Notes under the pieces: generated by a model
What the model was told of the DNA's origin: nothing
The model's input: only the letters and a program-made list of their open reading frames with translations
The model's database searches: none
Part shown: positions 46,714-54,621 of the stretch, one piece after another
Layout: the number at the start of each line of letters is the position of its first letter
Position numbering within the stretch: the stretch's first letter is position 1
NCBI RefSeq assembly: GCF_038396845.1
Contig: NZ_CP151587.1
Span: 2,392,001-2,456,000, forward strand
Direction: 5' to 3'
Length of the DNA: 64,000 nt
Source of the DNA: Gymnodinialimonas sp. 57CJ19
Lineage (GTDB): Bacteria; Pseudomonadota; Alphaproteobacteria; Rhodobacterales; Rhodobacteraceae
Program-made: the position numbers and the translations under genes

Positions 46714-47916
46714 TCAGGACTGAACCGGCGTGGCGTCGCCGTCGATCACATCGGCATCGGCCGCCGGGCGGCGGGCAGAGGCCGAGGACAGCGTGTCGCG
46801 CAATTCGCGCTCCATCTTCTCCATCTCGACTTCGGCTTCGCGGCGCTTGCGCTTGCCTTCGTCGGCGATCTGGAGGCTTTCCTCGATCGTGGCCACCAGT
46901 TCGGCGTTGGCGTGCTTGACGGCTTCGATGTCGAAGACGCCGCGCTCCATCTCCTGGCGGACCATGCGGTTGCTTTCACGCAGGTTTTCGGCGTTGCGGG
47001 TCAGCAGCTCATTGGTGAGGTCGGTGGCTTCCTTCACCGCCTTGGCGGCCTCGGTGGAGCGTTGGATCGTCACGGCCTGGGCCAGTTGCGTTTCCCACAG
47101 CGGCACGGTGTTGACGAGGGTGGAGTTGATCTTGGTGACCAGCGACTTGTCGTTTTCCTGCACAAGGCGGATCGAGGGCAGGGACTGCATCGTTACCTGG
47201 CGGGTCAGTTTCAGGTCGTGGACGCGGCGTTCCAGATCGTCCCGGGCGGCGCGCAGGTCGCGCAGTTCCTGGGCCTTGATGACCTGGTCATCCTCGGGCG
47301 CTGCGGCGACTTCGGCTTCCTTGGCGGGGATGGTCTGCTCGTCCAGTTCCTTCAGCTTCTCTTCGCCGGCGGCGATGTAGAGCGCCAGTTCGTCGTAGAA
47401 ATCGAGGGTCTTCTCGTAGAGTTTGTCGAGCGACTTGATGTCCTTCATCAGGACATGCTCGTGTTGCAGCAGGTTGTCGGTGATCTTGTCGATCTGTTCC
47501 TGCACGTCCTCGTATTTCGCCATGAAATCGTGGATCGGCTTGGCCTTGCCGAAGAGACGCTCCCACCAGGATTGTTTGCGGTTTGGGTCCAGTTCATCAA
47601 CCGAGAAGCCGCGGATGGTGCCGACGATCTCGCGCAGGCTGTCGCCGGCGGGGCCTGCGTCCTTGTTCTTCACGCCGGCCAGCATGGCTTGGGAAATCTG
47701 CTGCAACTCGGCCTGGGCGGAGGAGCCGAAGGACACGATGGAATTCGTGTCGTTCATGTTGATCTCGGCCATACGCGAGCGGATTTGCTCGGACGTCGGC
47801 GCGTCTGCTTCGGGCAGGGGAACCAGATCGGCAGAGGGTTCGGGCAGCACAACTGCGTTCAGCTCATTAACCATCGTTTCGACCTCTTGGGCCTTTTGGT
47901 GGGTTTCGGTTTCCAT
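46714..47916 (-). CDS. TelA-like toxic anion resistance family protein
   Basis: The 400-aa protein matches the TelA/KlaA/YaaN family: an acidic N terminus, then FSVDELDPNRKQSWWERLFG, long helical segments with coiled-coil character (LYEKTLDFYDELALYIAAGE), and LVNTVPLWETQLAQAVTIQR. TelA was named for tellurite resistance on plasmids; the chromosomal role is unclear. It lies 4 bp downstream of the xpaC-like gene, the same pairing as xpaC-yaaN in Bacillus subtilis, which supports a shared function. Confidence 0.9.
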   Translation of the reverse strand: METETHQKAQEVETMVNELNAVVLPEPSADLVPLPEADAPTSEQIRSRMAEINMNDTNSIVSFGSSAQAELQQISQAMLAGVKNKDAGPAGDSLREIVGTIRGFSVDELDPNRKQSWWERLFGKAKPIHDFMAKYEDVQEQIDKITDNLLQHEHVLMKDIKSLDKLYEKTLDFYDELALYIAAGEEKLKELDEQTIPAKEAEVAAAPEDDQVIKAQELRDLRAARDDLERRVHDLKLTRQVTMQSLPSIRLVQENDKSLVTKINSTLVNTVPLWETQLAQAVTIQRSTEAAKAVKEATDLTNELLTRNAENLRESNRMVRQEMERGVFDIEAVKHANAELVATIEESLQIADEGKRKRREAEVEMEKMERELRDTLSSASARRPAADADVIDGDATPVQS

Positions 47917-47920
47917 AATC

Positions 47921-48856
47921 TTATCCCTGTCGTTCCAAGTATTGTGTTTCGCGGTTCAGGCGGTCTTGCAGGACCTCAATCTCCACGTCGAAATTCGTGC
48001 GATCGTCGATCAGAAGCGTTTCCTTGCGGGCGGCGAAGTTCTGTTCCAGATCGTCGAGGAAGGCGATGTAGTCGCTGCGGATCGCGTAATCGGTCTTGCG
48101 TGAATAGAGGTTGGCGAACTGCACCGTCGCGTCCAGCGCGCCTTGCAGGTAGACGCCCAGATAGCGCCGTGCGGCGTTCAGGTCGCGGGGGTCTTCTTCG
48201 ACCTGGCGGAACAGGCCACGGGCCACATCTTGGAAGCGATCCACGCGGGCTTCAAGCTGTGCGTCGCGGACGCGGGCAATCGCCTCTTTCTGGCGGGCCA
48301 AGATGGCCTCGGCCTCATCAATCTTGCGCGCGACGCGGTCAGAGGTGAAGGTGTCCATCCCCTCCATCCCCTTGTTTTTCAACGGATCCAACCCGAACGA
48401 AAACAGGTGCAGGCCCGCGGCCAGGAAGCCCACCACATTGGCGGCAACGATGGACCCGGCGCTGAAATCCGATCCGCCAAGGATCAGGAAGGCCACGCCC
48501 ATGCCGGTGCCCACGGCACCAAAGATCTTGCGCGGGATCGCGGGTTTGCGGGCCACTTTGCGTTCGTTGAACGCATCTTCGGCACGCACACCATCGCGGG
48601 TCAGCCAAGCGGCCAGCAGCAGCAAGGCACCGCCTGCCAGATCCGTCGCCATTTCGGTCACGCCCGAGTTGAACAGGACCGAGAATATCGTCAGCAAAGG
48701 CAGAATGAACAGAATGTTCAGCTTGGCCCCGTGGCGCATGGGCTTGCGTCCCTTGAAGGGGGCAACTTCCATCTTCTGATGAGACACCATTTCGCGCGGC
48801 GTCTCACCGTCGCGTTGCCCGGTGGGGCTATGTTCGCCACCATATCTTTTTGCCAT
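47921..48856 (-). CDS. XpaC-like (5-bromo-4-chloroindolyl phosphate hydrolysis family) membrane protein
   Basis: The 311-aa protein has a polar N terminus, two or more pairs of transmembrane helices (LNILFILPLLTIFSVLFNSG, LAGGALLLLAAWLT, GTGMGVAFLILGG, VVGFLAAGLHLFSFG) and a long helical cytoplasmic domain (about 195-311). This is the XpaC family (PF10112), named from a phosphatase-plate phenotype, not a shown enzyme activity. The ATG at 48856 comes two bases after the stop of a 29-aa membrane ORF, so it is likely translated by coupling; its own ribosome-binding site is weak. telA follows by 4 bp. Confidence 0.87.
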   Translation of the reverse strand: MAKRYGGEHSPTGQRDGETPREMVSHQKMEVAPFKGRKPMRHGAKLNILFILPLLTIFSVLFNSGVTEMATDLAGGALLLLAAWLTRDGVRAEDAFNERKVARKPAIPRKIFGAVGTGMGVAFLILGGSDFSAGSIVAANVVGFLAAGLHLFSFGLDPLKNKGMEGMDTFTSDRVARKIDEAEAILARQKEAIARVRDAQLEARVDRFQDVARGLFRQVEEDPRDLNAARRYLGVYLQGALDATVQFANLYSRKTDYAIRSDYIAFLDDLEQNFAARKETLLIDDRTNFDVEIEVLQDRLNRETQYLERQG

Positions 48857-48858
48857 GC

Positions 48859-48948
48859 TTAAAGCGCTCCGAATCCGCCGAAAATCGCGCCGAGGATCAC
48901 AAGGATCAGCACGAAGAAAGACACGCCTTGAAGAAAGCTGGATGACAT
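48859..48948 (-). CDS. Candidate 29-aa single-TM microprotein upstream of xpaC
   Basis: A 30-codon frame begins MSSSFLQGV and is otherwise one continuous hydrophobic helix (SFFVLILVILGAIFGG) with a Gly-Phe-Gly-Ala-Leu end. The TAA is followed by GC and the xpaC ATG (TAAGCATG). GGGG lies six bases before its own ATG. The hydrophobic composition, the tight spacing and the weak xpaC ribosome-binding site argue that it is a real leader cistron of the xpaC-telA operon. It would insert in the inner membrane. No family is known to me. Confidence 0.6.
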   Translation of the reverse strand: MSSSFLQGVSFFVLILVILGAIFGGFGAL

Positions 48949-49347
48949 ATGGACCCCATTCTTGCCGTTTAGTTGTGCCTTTCACGAATGATAGGCTCTG
49001 TCACCTGCAACGTTATGCAGTTTTTGCGTCGAAAACCAGAGAGGCAGGCGGTTTGCTGCCGTGCAGCGCTGGTGTGGGAAACAGATCGGGTCACGGGGGC
49101 GTGATCGCAAGGGGGGATTGGGGGGAAAGCGTATTGCACGCTCCCCCATGGCACGCGCTTGCATCTTGACGCGAAAAGCCCGTGGGCGTAGGCCAACCCC
49201 GTGGTGATTTGTGAACCGGATTGCGGGCCACGTTAAACATTCCGCTAAAGAGGTCGAGGCCGCTGCAATGCAGCGCCGTCCCCGACCATAACTATGGGAT
49301 ATCGGAGCCTGAGGCAGGCCCCCGCCCGCTGAAATGGAGAATGGGGT
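48949..49347. promoter_or_regulatory. Divergent regulatory region xpaC operon / metZ
   Basis: About 400 bp hold the promoters of the minus-strand xpaC-telA cluster and of metZ, plus the metZ SAM-II leader. GGAGA lies about 9 bases before the metZ ATG. The stretch 48949-49195 has no gene that I can support. Confidence 0.6.
49196..49254 (+). promoter_or_regulatory. SAM-II riboswitch in metZ leader
   Basis: The conserved blocks of the alphaproteobacterial SAM-II (SAM-alpha) aptamer appear in order: GTGGTGATTTG, CCGGATTGC, GCCACGTTAAAC and CGCTAAAGAGG. GTGG (49201-49204) pairs with CCAC to form P1, and the downstream segment can pair with the loop to make the pseudoknot. It ends about 95 bases before the metZ ATG. 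High S-adenosylmethionine is expected to repress metZ. Confidence 0.9.
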
Positions 49348-50541
49348 ATGACAGATACCACCAAGAAAAACTGGTCCAAACGCACACGTGCGGTCCACGC
49401 CGGCAGCCGCCGCTCGCAATATGGTGAACTTTCCGAGGCGATGTTCCTGACCCAGGGCTTCGTCTACGACACCGCTGAGGATGCCGAGGCGCGGTTCATC
49501 AAATCGGGCGAGGATGAATATATCTACGCCCGTTACGGCAACCCGACGGTCGCCATGTTTGAGGACCGCATCGCCGCGCTGGAAGGGGCGGAGGCGGCCT
49601 TTGCCACTGCATCGGGCATGGCGGCTGTGTCAGGCGCGCTGACGTCGATGTTACGGGCCGGGGATCATGTGGTGTCGTCGCGGGCGCTGTTTGGATCATG
49701 CCACTACATTCTTGACGAAATCTTAGCGCGATTCGGCGTAGAGGTGACGTTCGTGGACGGCACCGATCTGGACGCTTGGCGCGCAGCGGTGCGCGAAGAC
49801 ACCAAGGCGGTGTTCTTCGAGTCGCTTTCGAACCCGACGCTTGAAATCATTGATATCCGGGCCGTGGCCGAGATCGCCCACACCGTCGGCGCGACGGTGA
49901 TTTGTGACAACGTCTTTGCCACGCCCACGTTCAGCGACGCCATCGCCCAAGGGGTTGATGTGGTTGTTTATTCTGCCACCAAACATATCGACGGGCAGGG
50001 CCGGTGCCTTGGCGGCGTGATCTTGGGCACCGAAGAGTTCATCCGCAAAACCGTGGAGCCTTACCTTAAGCATACCGGCGGCGCGATGAGCCCGTTCAAC
50101 GCTTGGGTCATGCTCAAGGGGTTGGAAACGCTGGACCTGCGGGTCCGTGCCCAAGCCGCCAGCGCACAGGCGATTGCCGAGGCGCTGGAAGGTGCCAAAG
50201 GCGTGGCGCGGGTGTTGTATCCGGGGCTGAAGTCCCATCCGCAGCACGCCCTTTGCGCGGCGCAGATGGGGGCGGGCGGCACCGTGATCTCGGTCGAGGT
50301 TGAAGGCGGCCAAGACGGCGCGTTCCGTGCCCTTAACGCCTTGGATATATTCACGATTTCCAACAATCTGGGCGATGCAAAATCCATCGCGACCCACCCC
50401 GGCACCACGACCCACCAGCGCCTGACCGACGCGCAACGTGCCGAGGTCGGCGTCACGCCGGGCCTGTTGCGCCTGTCCGTGGGCCTGGAGGATACCGACG
50501 ATCTGATGGCCGACCTTTTGGGCGCATTGGGGGCGGCATGA
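49348..50541 (+). CDS. metZ: O-succinylhomoserine sulfhydrylase
   Basis: MetZ makes homocysteine directly from O-succinylhomoserine and sulfide in methionine synthesis. The 397-aa PLP enzyme of the Cys/Met-metabolism family has its cofactor lysine at residue 212 in VVYSATKHIDGQGR. Other blocks are IYARYGNPTVAMFEDRIAAL and SLSNPTLEIIDIRAVA. The start lies after a GGAGA site and a SAM-II leader, which itself supports the assignment since SAM-II controls metA/metZ in this class. The stop overlaps the next gene start (ATGA). Confidence 0.95.
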   Translation: MTDTTKKNWSKRTRAVHAGSRRSQYGELSEAMFLTQGFVYDTAEDAEARFIKSGEDEYIYARYGNPTVAMFEDRIAALEGAEAAFATASGMAAVSGALTSMLRAGDHVVSSRALFGSCHYILDEILARFGVEVTFVDGTDLDAWRAAVREDTKAVFFESLSNPTLEIIDIRAVAEIAHTVGATVICDNVFATPTFSDAIAQGVDVVVYSATKHIDGQGRCLGGVILGTEEFIRKTVEPYLKHTGGAMSPFNAWVMLKGLETLDLRVRAQAASAQAIAEALEGAKGVARVLYPGLKSHPQHALCAAQMGAGGTVISVEVEGGQDGAFRALNALDIFTISNNLGDAKSIATHPGTTTHQRLTDAQRAEVGVTPGLLRLSVGLEDTDDLMADLLGALGAA

Positions 50542-51032
50542 ACGGGCTTATCATTCGGCCCTATCGCCCGGCCGACGCGATCCCCTTGGCGACATTGTTC
50601 CACCGCGCGGTGCGTGAGGGGGCGGCGCAGAAGTACGACCCCGAGCAGCGTGAAGCCTGGTCCCCCGCGCCCCCCACGGGCGAGGGCTGGCGCGCGCGGG
50701 TTGAGGAGGCCGAAACCATCGTGGCTGAGCGCGATGGGACGCTTCTGGGCTTCATGACCTTGGATATCGAGACGGGATTCCTCGATTTCGCTTATGTTTC
50801 TCCGGAGTTCATGGGCAAGGGCGTGGCCTCGGCCCTTTATGCCGTCATCGAGGGGAGGGCCCGTGTGAAGGGGCATTTGACCTTGGAGACAGAGGCCAGC
50901 CTTCTGGCAGAACCCTTCTTCCTGCGCCACGGCTGGCGTCTGGTGCAGCGCCAGGAGGTGGAGCGTTCGGGGGTGAAAATCCCTAACGCCCGCATGGAAA
51001 AGCGCCTCGTGCGGCGGTTCGCGGCGGCCTGA
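50538..51032 (+). CDS. GNAT family N-acetyltransferase
   Basis: The 164-aa protein has the GNAT fold: LIIRPYRPADAIPLATLFHR at the start, a beta strand LLGFMTLDIETGFLDFAYVS, and the acetyl-CoA loop SPEFMGKGVASALYAVIEG. It is coupled to metZ by an ATGA overlap, so it may be co-regulated by the SAM-II leader. The substrate is unknown; whether it has a methionine-related role is open. Confidence 0.87.
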   Translation: MNGLIIRPYRPADAIPLATLFHRAVREGAAQKYDPEQREAWSPAPPTGEGWRARVEEAETIVAERDGTLLGFMTLDIETGFLDFAYVSPEFMGKGVASALYAVIEGRARVKGHLTLETEASLLAEPFFLRHGWRLVQRQEVERSGVKIPNARMEKRLVRRFAAA

Positions 51033-51214
51033 GGCGGCGGCTTCGCGCCAACCCGGCAGGAAAACGGCTCGCACACTATTGTGACGCTTTCGCCCAACGT
51101 GTTGTTTTTGTTCCTAAAAACGCTCTGCGGCGGTATGCCTCGGGAAAACAGCGCTTGGGTTTTGGGAATTTTAGGCCATATCTATCTGAGAAACAGTGAA
51201 GGAAGGGGTGGCAC

Positions 51215-52294
51215 GTGAACATTCATGTTAAGACCGCCGATCAAAAACCATCCAGCCAACAAGCCCAGGAAGCCCTCGCGGTTCTGAATGCTTGGGCGGC
51301 GGATGCGTCCTCTGATCAGATTGAAGCCTTGGAGCCCGCGCTTGCGCAAGTGCTGCGCGCGCCGGGCCTCTCGAATGTGTATCCCGCTGATTTTAAAGCG
51401 GATGCGGCCTATCGCGCCACGCTGCCAGACCTTCAAAACGGCCCGGCGTCCCTGATCAAAGGGGCCAAGCGGCGCATCCAGCATGTGGGGATATCGAACT
51501 TCCGCCTGCCGTTGCGTTACAGCCTTCGCGACGGGGCCGAAATGCTTCTGGAAACCTCGGTTACTGGCACTGTCAGCCTGGAGGCGGACCAGAAGGGCAT
51601 CAACATGAGCCGCATCATGCGGTCCTTCTACAAACACGCCGACGCGGCCTTTGGTTTCGACGTGATCGAGGCAGCGCTGGACGATTACAAGGCTGATCTT
51701 GGCAGTTTCGACGCCCGCATCCAGATGGGGATGAGCTTTCCGATGCAGGTGGAAAGCCTGCGTTCGGGCCTGACGGGGTGGCAATATTACGATATCTCGC
51801 TGGAGCTGGTGGAAAGCGCCGGGGTCCGGCAGCGGATCGTGCATTTGGATTACGTCTATTCCTCCACTTGCCCGTGCTCTCTGGAACTAAGCGAACATGC
51901 CCGTGCCACGCGCGGACAATTGGCGACGCCCCATTCGCAGCGCTCCGTGGCGCGTCTGTCTGTGGTGCAGCAGGGGGAGGGGATCACGTTCGAGGATCTG
52001 ATCGAGGCCGCCCGCCGTGCCGTCCCGACCGAGACCCAAGTGATGGTGAAGCGAGAGGATGAACAAGCCTTCGCCGAGCTTAACGCCGCCAATCCGATTT
52101 TCGTCGAAGACGCCGCTCGCCTGTTTGCAGAGCAGTTGCAGGATCACGCAGGCGTTGGTGATTTCCGCGTCCTGGCCAGCCATCAGGAAAGCCTGCACAG
52201 CCATGATGCGGTCAGCCTTCTGACCGAGGGCGACACCTTCGCCGACGCCAGCCTTGATCCAAAGCTGTTCGGGTCGTTGATCCACAAAGGCTAA
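51215..52294 (+). CDS. folE2: GTP cyclohydrolase FolE2
   Basis: FolE2 (GCYH-IB) makes dihydroneopterin triphosphate from GTP for folate and queuosine synthesis, and works with metals other than zinc. The 359-aa protein shows VGISNFRLPLRYSLRDGAEM, GINMSRIMRSFYKHA, and the metal-binding Cys region YSSTCPCSLELSEHAR. A GAAGGAAGGGG ribosome-binding region precedes the GTG start. In many bacteria folE2 is controlled by Zur; I could not see a convincing Zur box. A terminator follows. Confidence 0.94.
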   Translation: MNIHVKTADQKPSSQQAQEALAVLNAWAADASSDQIEALEPALAQVLRAPGLSNVYPADFKADAAYRATLPDLQNGPASLIKGAKRRIQHVGISNFRLPLRYSLRDGAEMLLETSVTGTVSLEADQKGINMSRIMRSFYKHADAAFGFDVIEAALDDYKADLGSFDARIQMGMSFPMQVESLRSGLTGWQYYDISLELVESAGVRQRIVHLDYVYSSTCPCSLELSEHARATRGQLATPHSQRSVARLSVVQQGEGITFEDLIEAARRAVPTETQVMVKREDEQAFAELNAANPIFVEDAARLFAEQLQDHAGVGDFRVLASHQESLHSHDAVSLLTEGDTFADASLDPKLFGSLIHKG

Positions 52295-52337
52295 CGCGAA
52301 GCCTTAACGTCGCCTTGTAAGGCCCTGATAACAAAAG

Positions 52338-52365
52338 GCCCCGGCAGTATTGCCGGGGCTTTCTT
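52338..52365 (+). terminator. Rho-independent terminator after folE2
   Basis: A perfect 9-bp stem GCCCCGGCA/TGCCGGGGC with a 4-base loop is followed by TTTCTT. It lies between folE2 and the convergent Tat-lipoprotein gene. Confidence 0.88.
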
Positions 52366-52385
52366 GTCAGGCGTAGTGCCCTGAA

Positions 52386-52703
52386 TTAGTAGTAGGGACG
52401 CCCGCGGCCATAGCCCACGCGGTCGGTGATGTTGCCACCCCAGTCGCGGTCCGTTGTGCCGGAACGATAGCTGAGCGGTGCGCCGCGGCCTGCGCCGATG
52501 GGATCGGTGATGTTGCCGTTGTCCACATCCGTTACGCCGTAGGGCACACAAGCGGTCACGCCCATGGCACCGGCACCCAGACCCGCAAGGCCCACGCTGC
52601 GCAGAACCGCGCGGCGGTCCATTCGCTTCGAGGTAATCTGATCCGCAGAAAGCGGTTTGCCCTTGGAGGCGTCTTTTTTCTTGTCGTTCGTGTTATCGTC
52701 CAT
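52386..52703 (-). CDS. Small Tat-type lipoprotein with Gly/Asp repeats
   Basis: The 105-aa product has a polar Lys-rich N terminus, then a twin-arginine-like signal (MDRRAVLRSVGLAGLGAGAM) with a lipobox-like VTAC, and a mature part of about 50 residues with two degenerate units, NGNITDPIGAGRGAP and GGNITDRVGYGRGRP. Good AGGGAGAT sequence precedes the ATG. The repeats resemble short Asp/Gly-rich motifs of other roseobacter hypothetical proteins. It would be exported folded and lipid-anchored; the role is unknown. A small acidic ORF precedes it on the strand. Confidence 0.7.
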   Translation of the reverse strand: MDDNTNDKKKDASKGKPLSADQITSKRMDRRAVLRSVGLAGLGAGAMGVTACVPYGVTDVDNGNITDPIGAGRGAPLSYRSGTTDRDWGGNITDRVGYGRGRPYY

Positions 52704-52785
52704 CTTGGCGATCTCCCTTGCAAATGGGCTGGGTTGAATGCTGTTTCCGGCAAGGCGCCGGGGTCTGGCTTTTTATCGTTATGCG

Positions 52786-52965
52786 TTAACTGTCTTTATC
52801 CGTCGCCGGGGCGGCATCGTGATCGGTGGCGGGGGCGTCAGAATCGCTGTGGGCATCGGAATCAGTGCCCGGCGCGCCCGAGGCGGGGCCAGCGCGGCGC
52901 GCGTATGTCGAAATATCGCCGTCAGAGAGCGATTTTGCCTTACCCAAAGGGGCATCTTTCGTCAT
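52786..52965 (-). CDS. Small acidic protein, candidate
   Basis: The 59-aa frame begins MTKDAPLGKAKSLSDGDIST and ends in an Asp/Ser/Ala/Thr tail (TDSDAHSDSDAPATDHD). It has no cysteine, signal or membrane segment. AGGGG lies upstream of the ATG at 52965. The Asp-rich repeating tail recalls the repeats in the downstream Tat lipoprotein, 83 bp away on the same strand, so the two may form an operon. A plus-strand ORF covers the same DNA, but its composition is less protein-like. Confidence 0.45.
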   Translation of the reverse strand: MTKDAPLGKAKSLSDGDISTYARRAGPASGAPGTDSDAHSDSDAPATDHDAAPATDKDS

Positions 52966-53172
52966 TAATTCCATCCCCTCTCGCAGCCTTTCGCCCAATG
53001 GCCCAAACGTGTCCTGCGGTGTGTTTGCCGTGGAAGACGACGTCTTACAGTACCAAGTTGACCAAACGGTAGCCGCAGAGATGCATCAAATCAATCCTTT
53101 AGTGGTCCAAGCCGCCACCGCGACGGCGGGGCCGTCTTGACAGCCGCGCTTGGTCGCGCCAACGCTCCGCCT

Positions 53173-54621
53173 ATGTTCGATGTGCGCCCTGTGGGCTATG
53201 TTCTTGGCCTTTTGGTCCTGACCCTTGGTGTCACCATGGTGATCCCGTTGGGAGCCGATGTCTGGCAGGGCAACGGCCATTGGGGGGCGTTTGCGGAAGC
53301 GGCGGCGATCACGGTCGTCGTGGGGATGCTGCTGACGCTGGCCTGCGCCAATGGGGTGTCCGAGGGGCTTTCGATCCAGCAGACGTTCTTTTTGACCACG
53401 GGCGTGTGGCTGGTGCTGCCGCTGTTTGGTGCCTTGCCCTTCGTGTTCGGCGATACCGACGCCCGCACCGTCGATGCGGTGTTCGAGGCGATGTCGGCGC
53501 TGACCACAACGGGCTCTACCGTTCTGACGGACCTCGACAATCTGCCCCATGGTCTGAACCTGTGGCGCGGATTGATGCAGTGGTTTGGCGGCATCGGGAT
53601 CATTGTTGTGGCGATGGTGTTCCTGCCGGAACTGCGGGTGGGCGGTATGCAGATCTTCCGCTCGGAAGCCTTTGACACCATGGGGAAAATCCTTCCCCGC
53701 GCCGGTGAGATCGCCAGCCGGATTTCGGTTATCTATCTGGGTTTGACCGTGGCTTGTGGCCTAGCCTATCTGGCCGTTGGCATGGGGCCGTTTGATGCGC
53801 TGATGCATGCGCTCACCACCATGTCCACGGGCGGTTTTTCCAACTACAACGCGTCGTTCGGCACGTTTCAGGGGCCAGCAGAATACGTCGCCGCCGTCTT
53901 CATGATCCTCGCGAGCCTGCCGTTCGTGCGCTATATCCAACTGGTGGCGGGCACGGCGCGGCCGTTCTTCCTCGACACGCAGATACGGGCCTATTTGGCG
54001 ACCATCGCGATCCTTACGCTGATTTTCACGTTTTACCGACTGATGGCCAACGGCGACACGGTGGAGCACGGGTTGCGAGAGGGGCTGTTCAACGTCACCT
54101 CGATCATCTCGGGCACCGGGTTTTCCAGCGTGGATTACCAGCTTTGGGGGCCGTCGGTGCCGGTGATGTTCTTCTTTATCGGCCTGATCGGCGGCTGCGC
54201 TGGATCGACGTCGTGCTCGATCAAGGTGTTCCGTTACCAACTGCTGTTCGCGTCGATTTCGACCCAGGTAAAGCGCCTCTATGCGCCCCACGGCATCTTT
54301 GAACCGAAGTTCGAGGGCCGCCCCGTGGGCGAGGAAGTCATCTCTTCCGTCATGGCATTCTTCGTGTTGTTCTTTGTTTTCCTTGGCATTTTCGCGGTGC
54401 TCCTGGGCCTGACGGGCTTGGATGTGGTCACGGCAATTTCGGGCGCGGCCACGGCTTTGGGCAACATCGGACCGGGCCTTGGGGATGTGATCGGGCCAAG
54501 CGGGAACTTCGCCACGCTCAACGACGCGGCCAAGTGGATCTTGTCGGCGGCGATGCTGATCGGTCGGTTGGAGTTGATGGCGGTTCTGGTGCTGTTCACC
54601 GCCACGTTCTGGCGCGCTTAG
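53173..54621 (+). CDS. trkH: TrkH family potassium uptake protein
   Basis: TrkH is the membrane channel subunit of a K+ uptake system gated by cytoplasmic TrkA. The 482-aa protein begins MFDVRPVGYVLGLLVLTLGV and contains four pore-loop units: MSALTTTGSTVLTDLDNL, TTMSTGGFSNYNASFG, SIISGTGFSSVDYQLWG and ATALGNIGPGLGDVIG. Ten or so transmembrane helices surround these. The ATG at 53173 was chosen because the family sequence begins there, though no ribosome-binding site is clear; a TTG at 53137 is the alternative. trkA is not in the window. The 3' end overlaps the convergent flavoprotein gene by 4 bases. Confidence 0.93.
   Translation: MFDVRPVGYVLGLLVLTLGVTMVIPLGADVWQGNGHWGAFAEAAAITVVVGMLLTLACANGVSEGLSIQQTFFLTTGVWLVLPLFGALPFVFGDTDARTVDAVFEAMSALTTTGSTVLTDLDNLPHGLNLWRGLMQWFGGIGIIVVAMVFLPELRVGGMQIFRSEAFDTMGKILPRAGEIASRISVIYLGLTVACGLAYLAVGMGPFDALMHALTTMSTGGFSNYNASFGTFQGPAEYVAAVFMILASLPFVRYIQLVAGTARPFFLDTQIRAYLATIAILTLIFTFYRLMANGDTVEHGLREGLFNVTSIISGTGFSSVDYQLWGPSVPVMFFFIGLIGGCAGSTSCSIKVFRYQLLFASISTQVKRLYAPHGIFEPKFEGRPVGEEVISSVMAFFVLFFVFLGIFAVLLGLTGLDVVTAISGAATALGNIGPGLGDVIGPSGNFATLNDAAKWILSAAMLIGRLELMAVLVLFTATFWRA

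Noticed and set aside
51033..51214. Zur operator before folE2
   Set aside because: I looked for a palindrome of the expected type and saw none convincing.
52826..53140. 104-codon plus-strand frame whose TGA overlaps a TTG start of trkH
   Set aside because: No ribosome-binding site or known domain, and it opposes a minus-strand small ORF with better composition; the overlap is probably chance.
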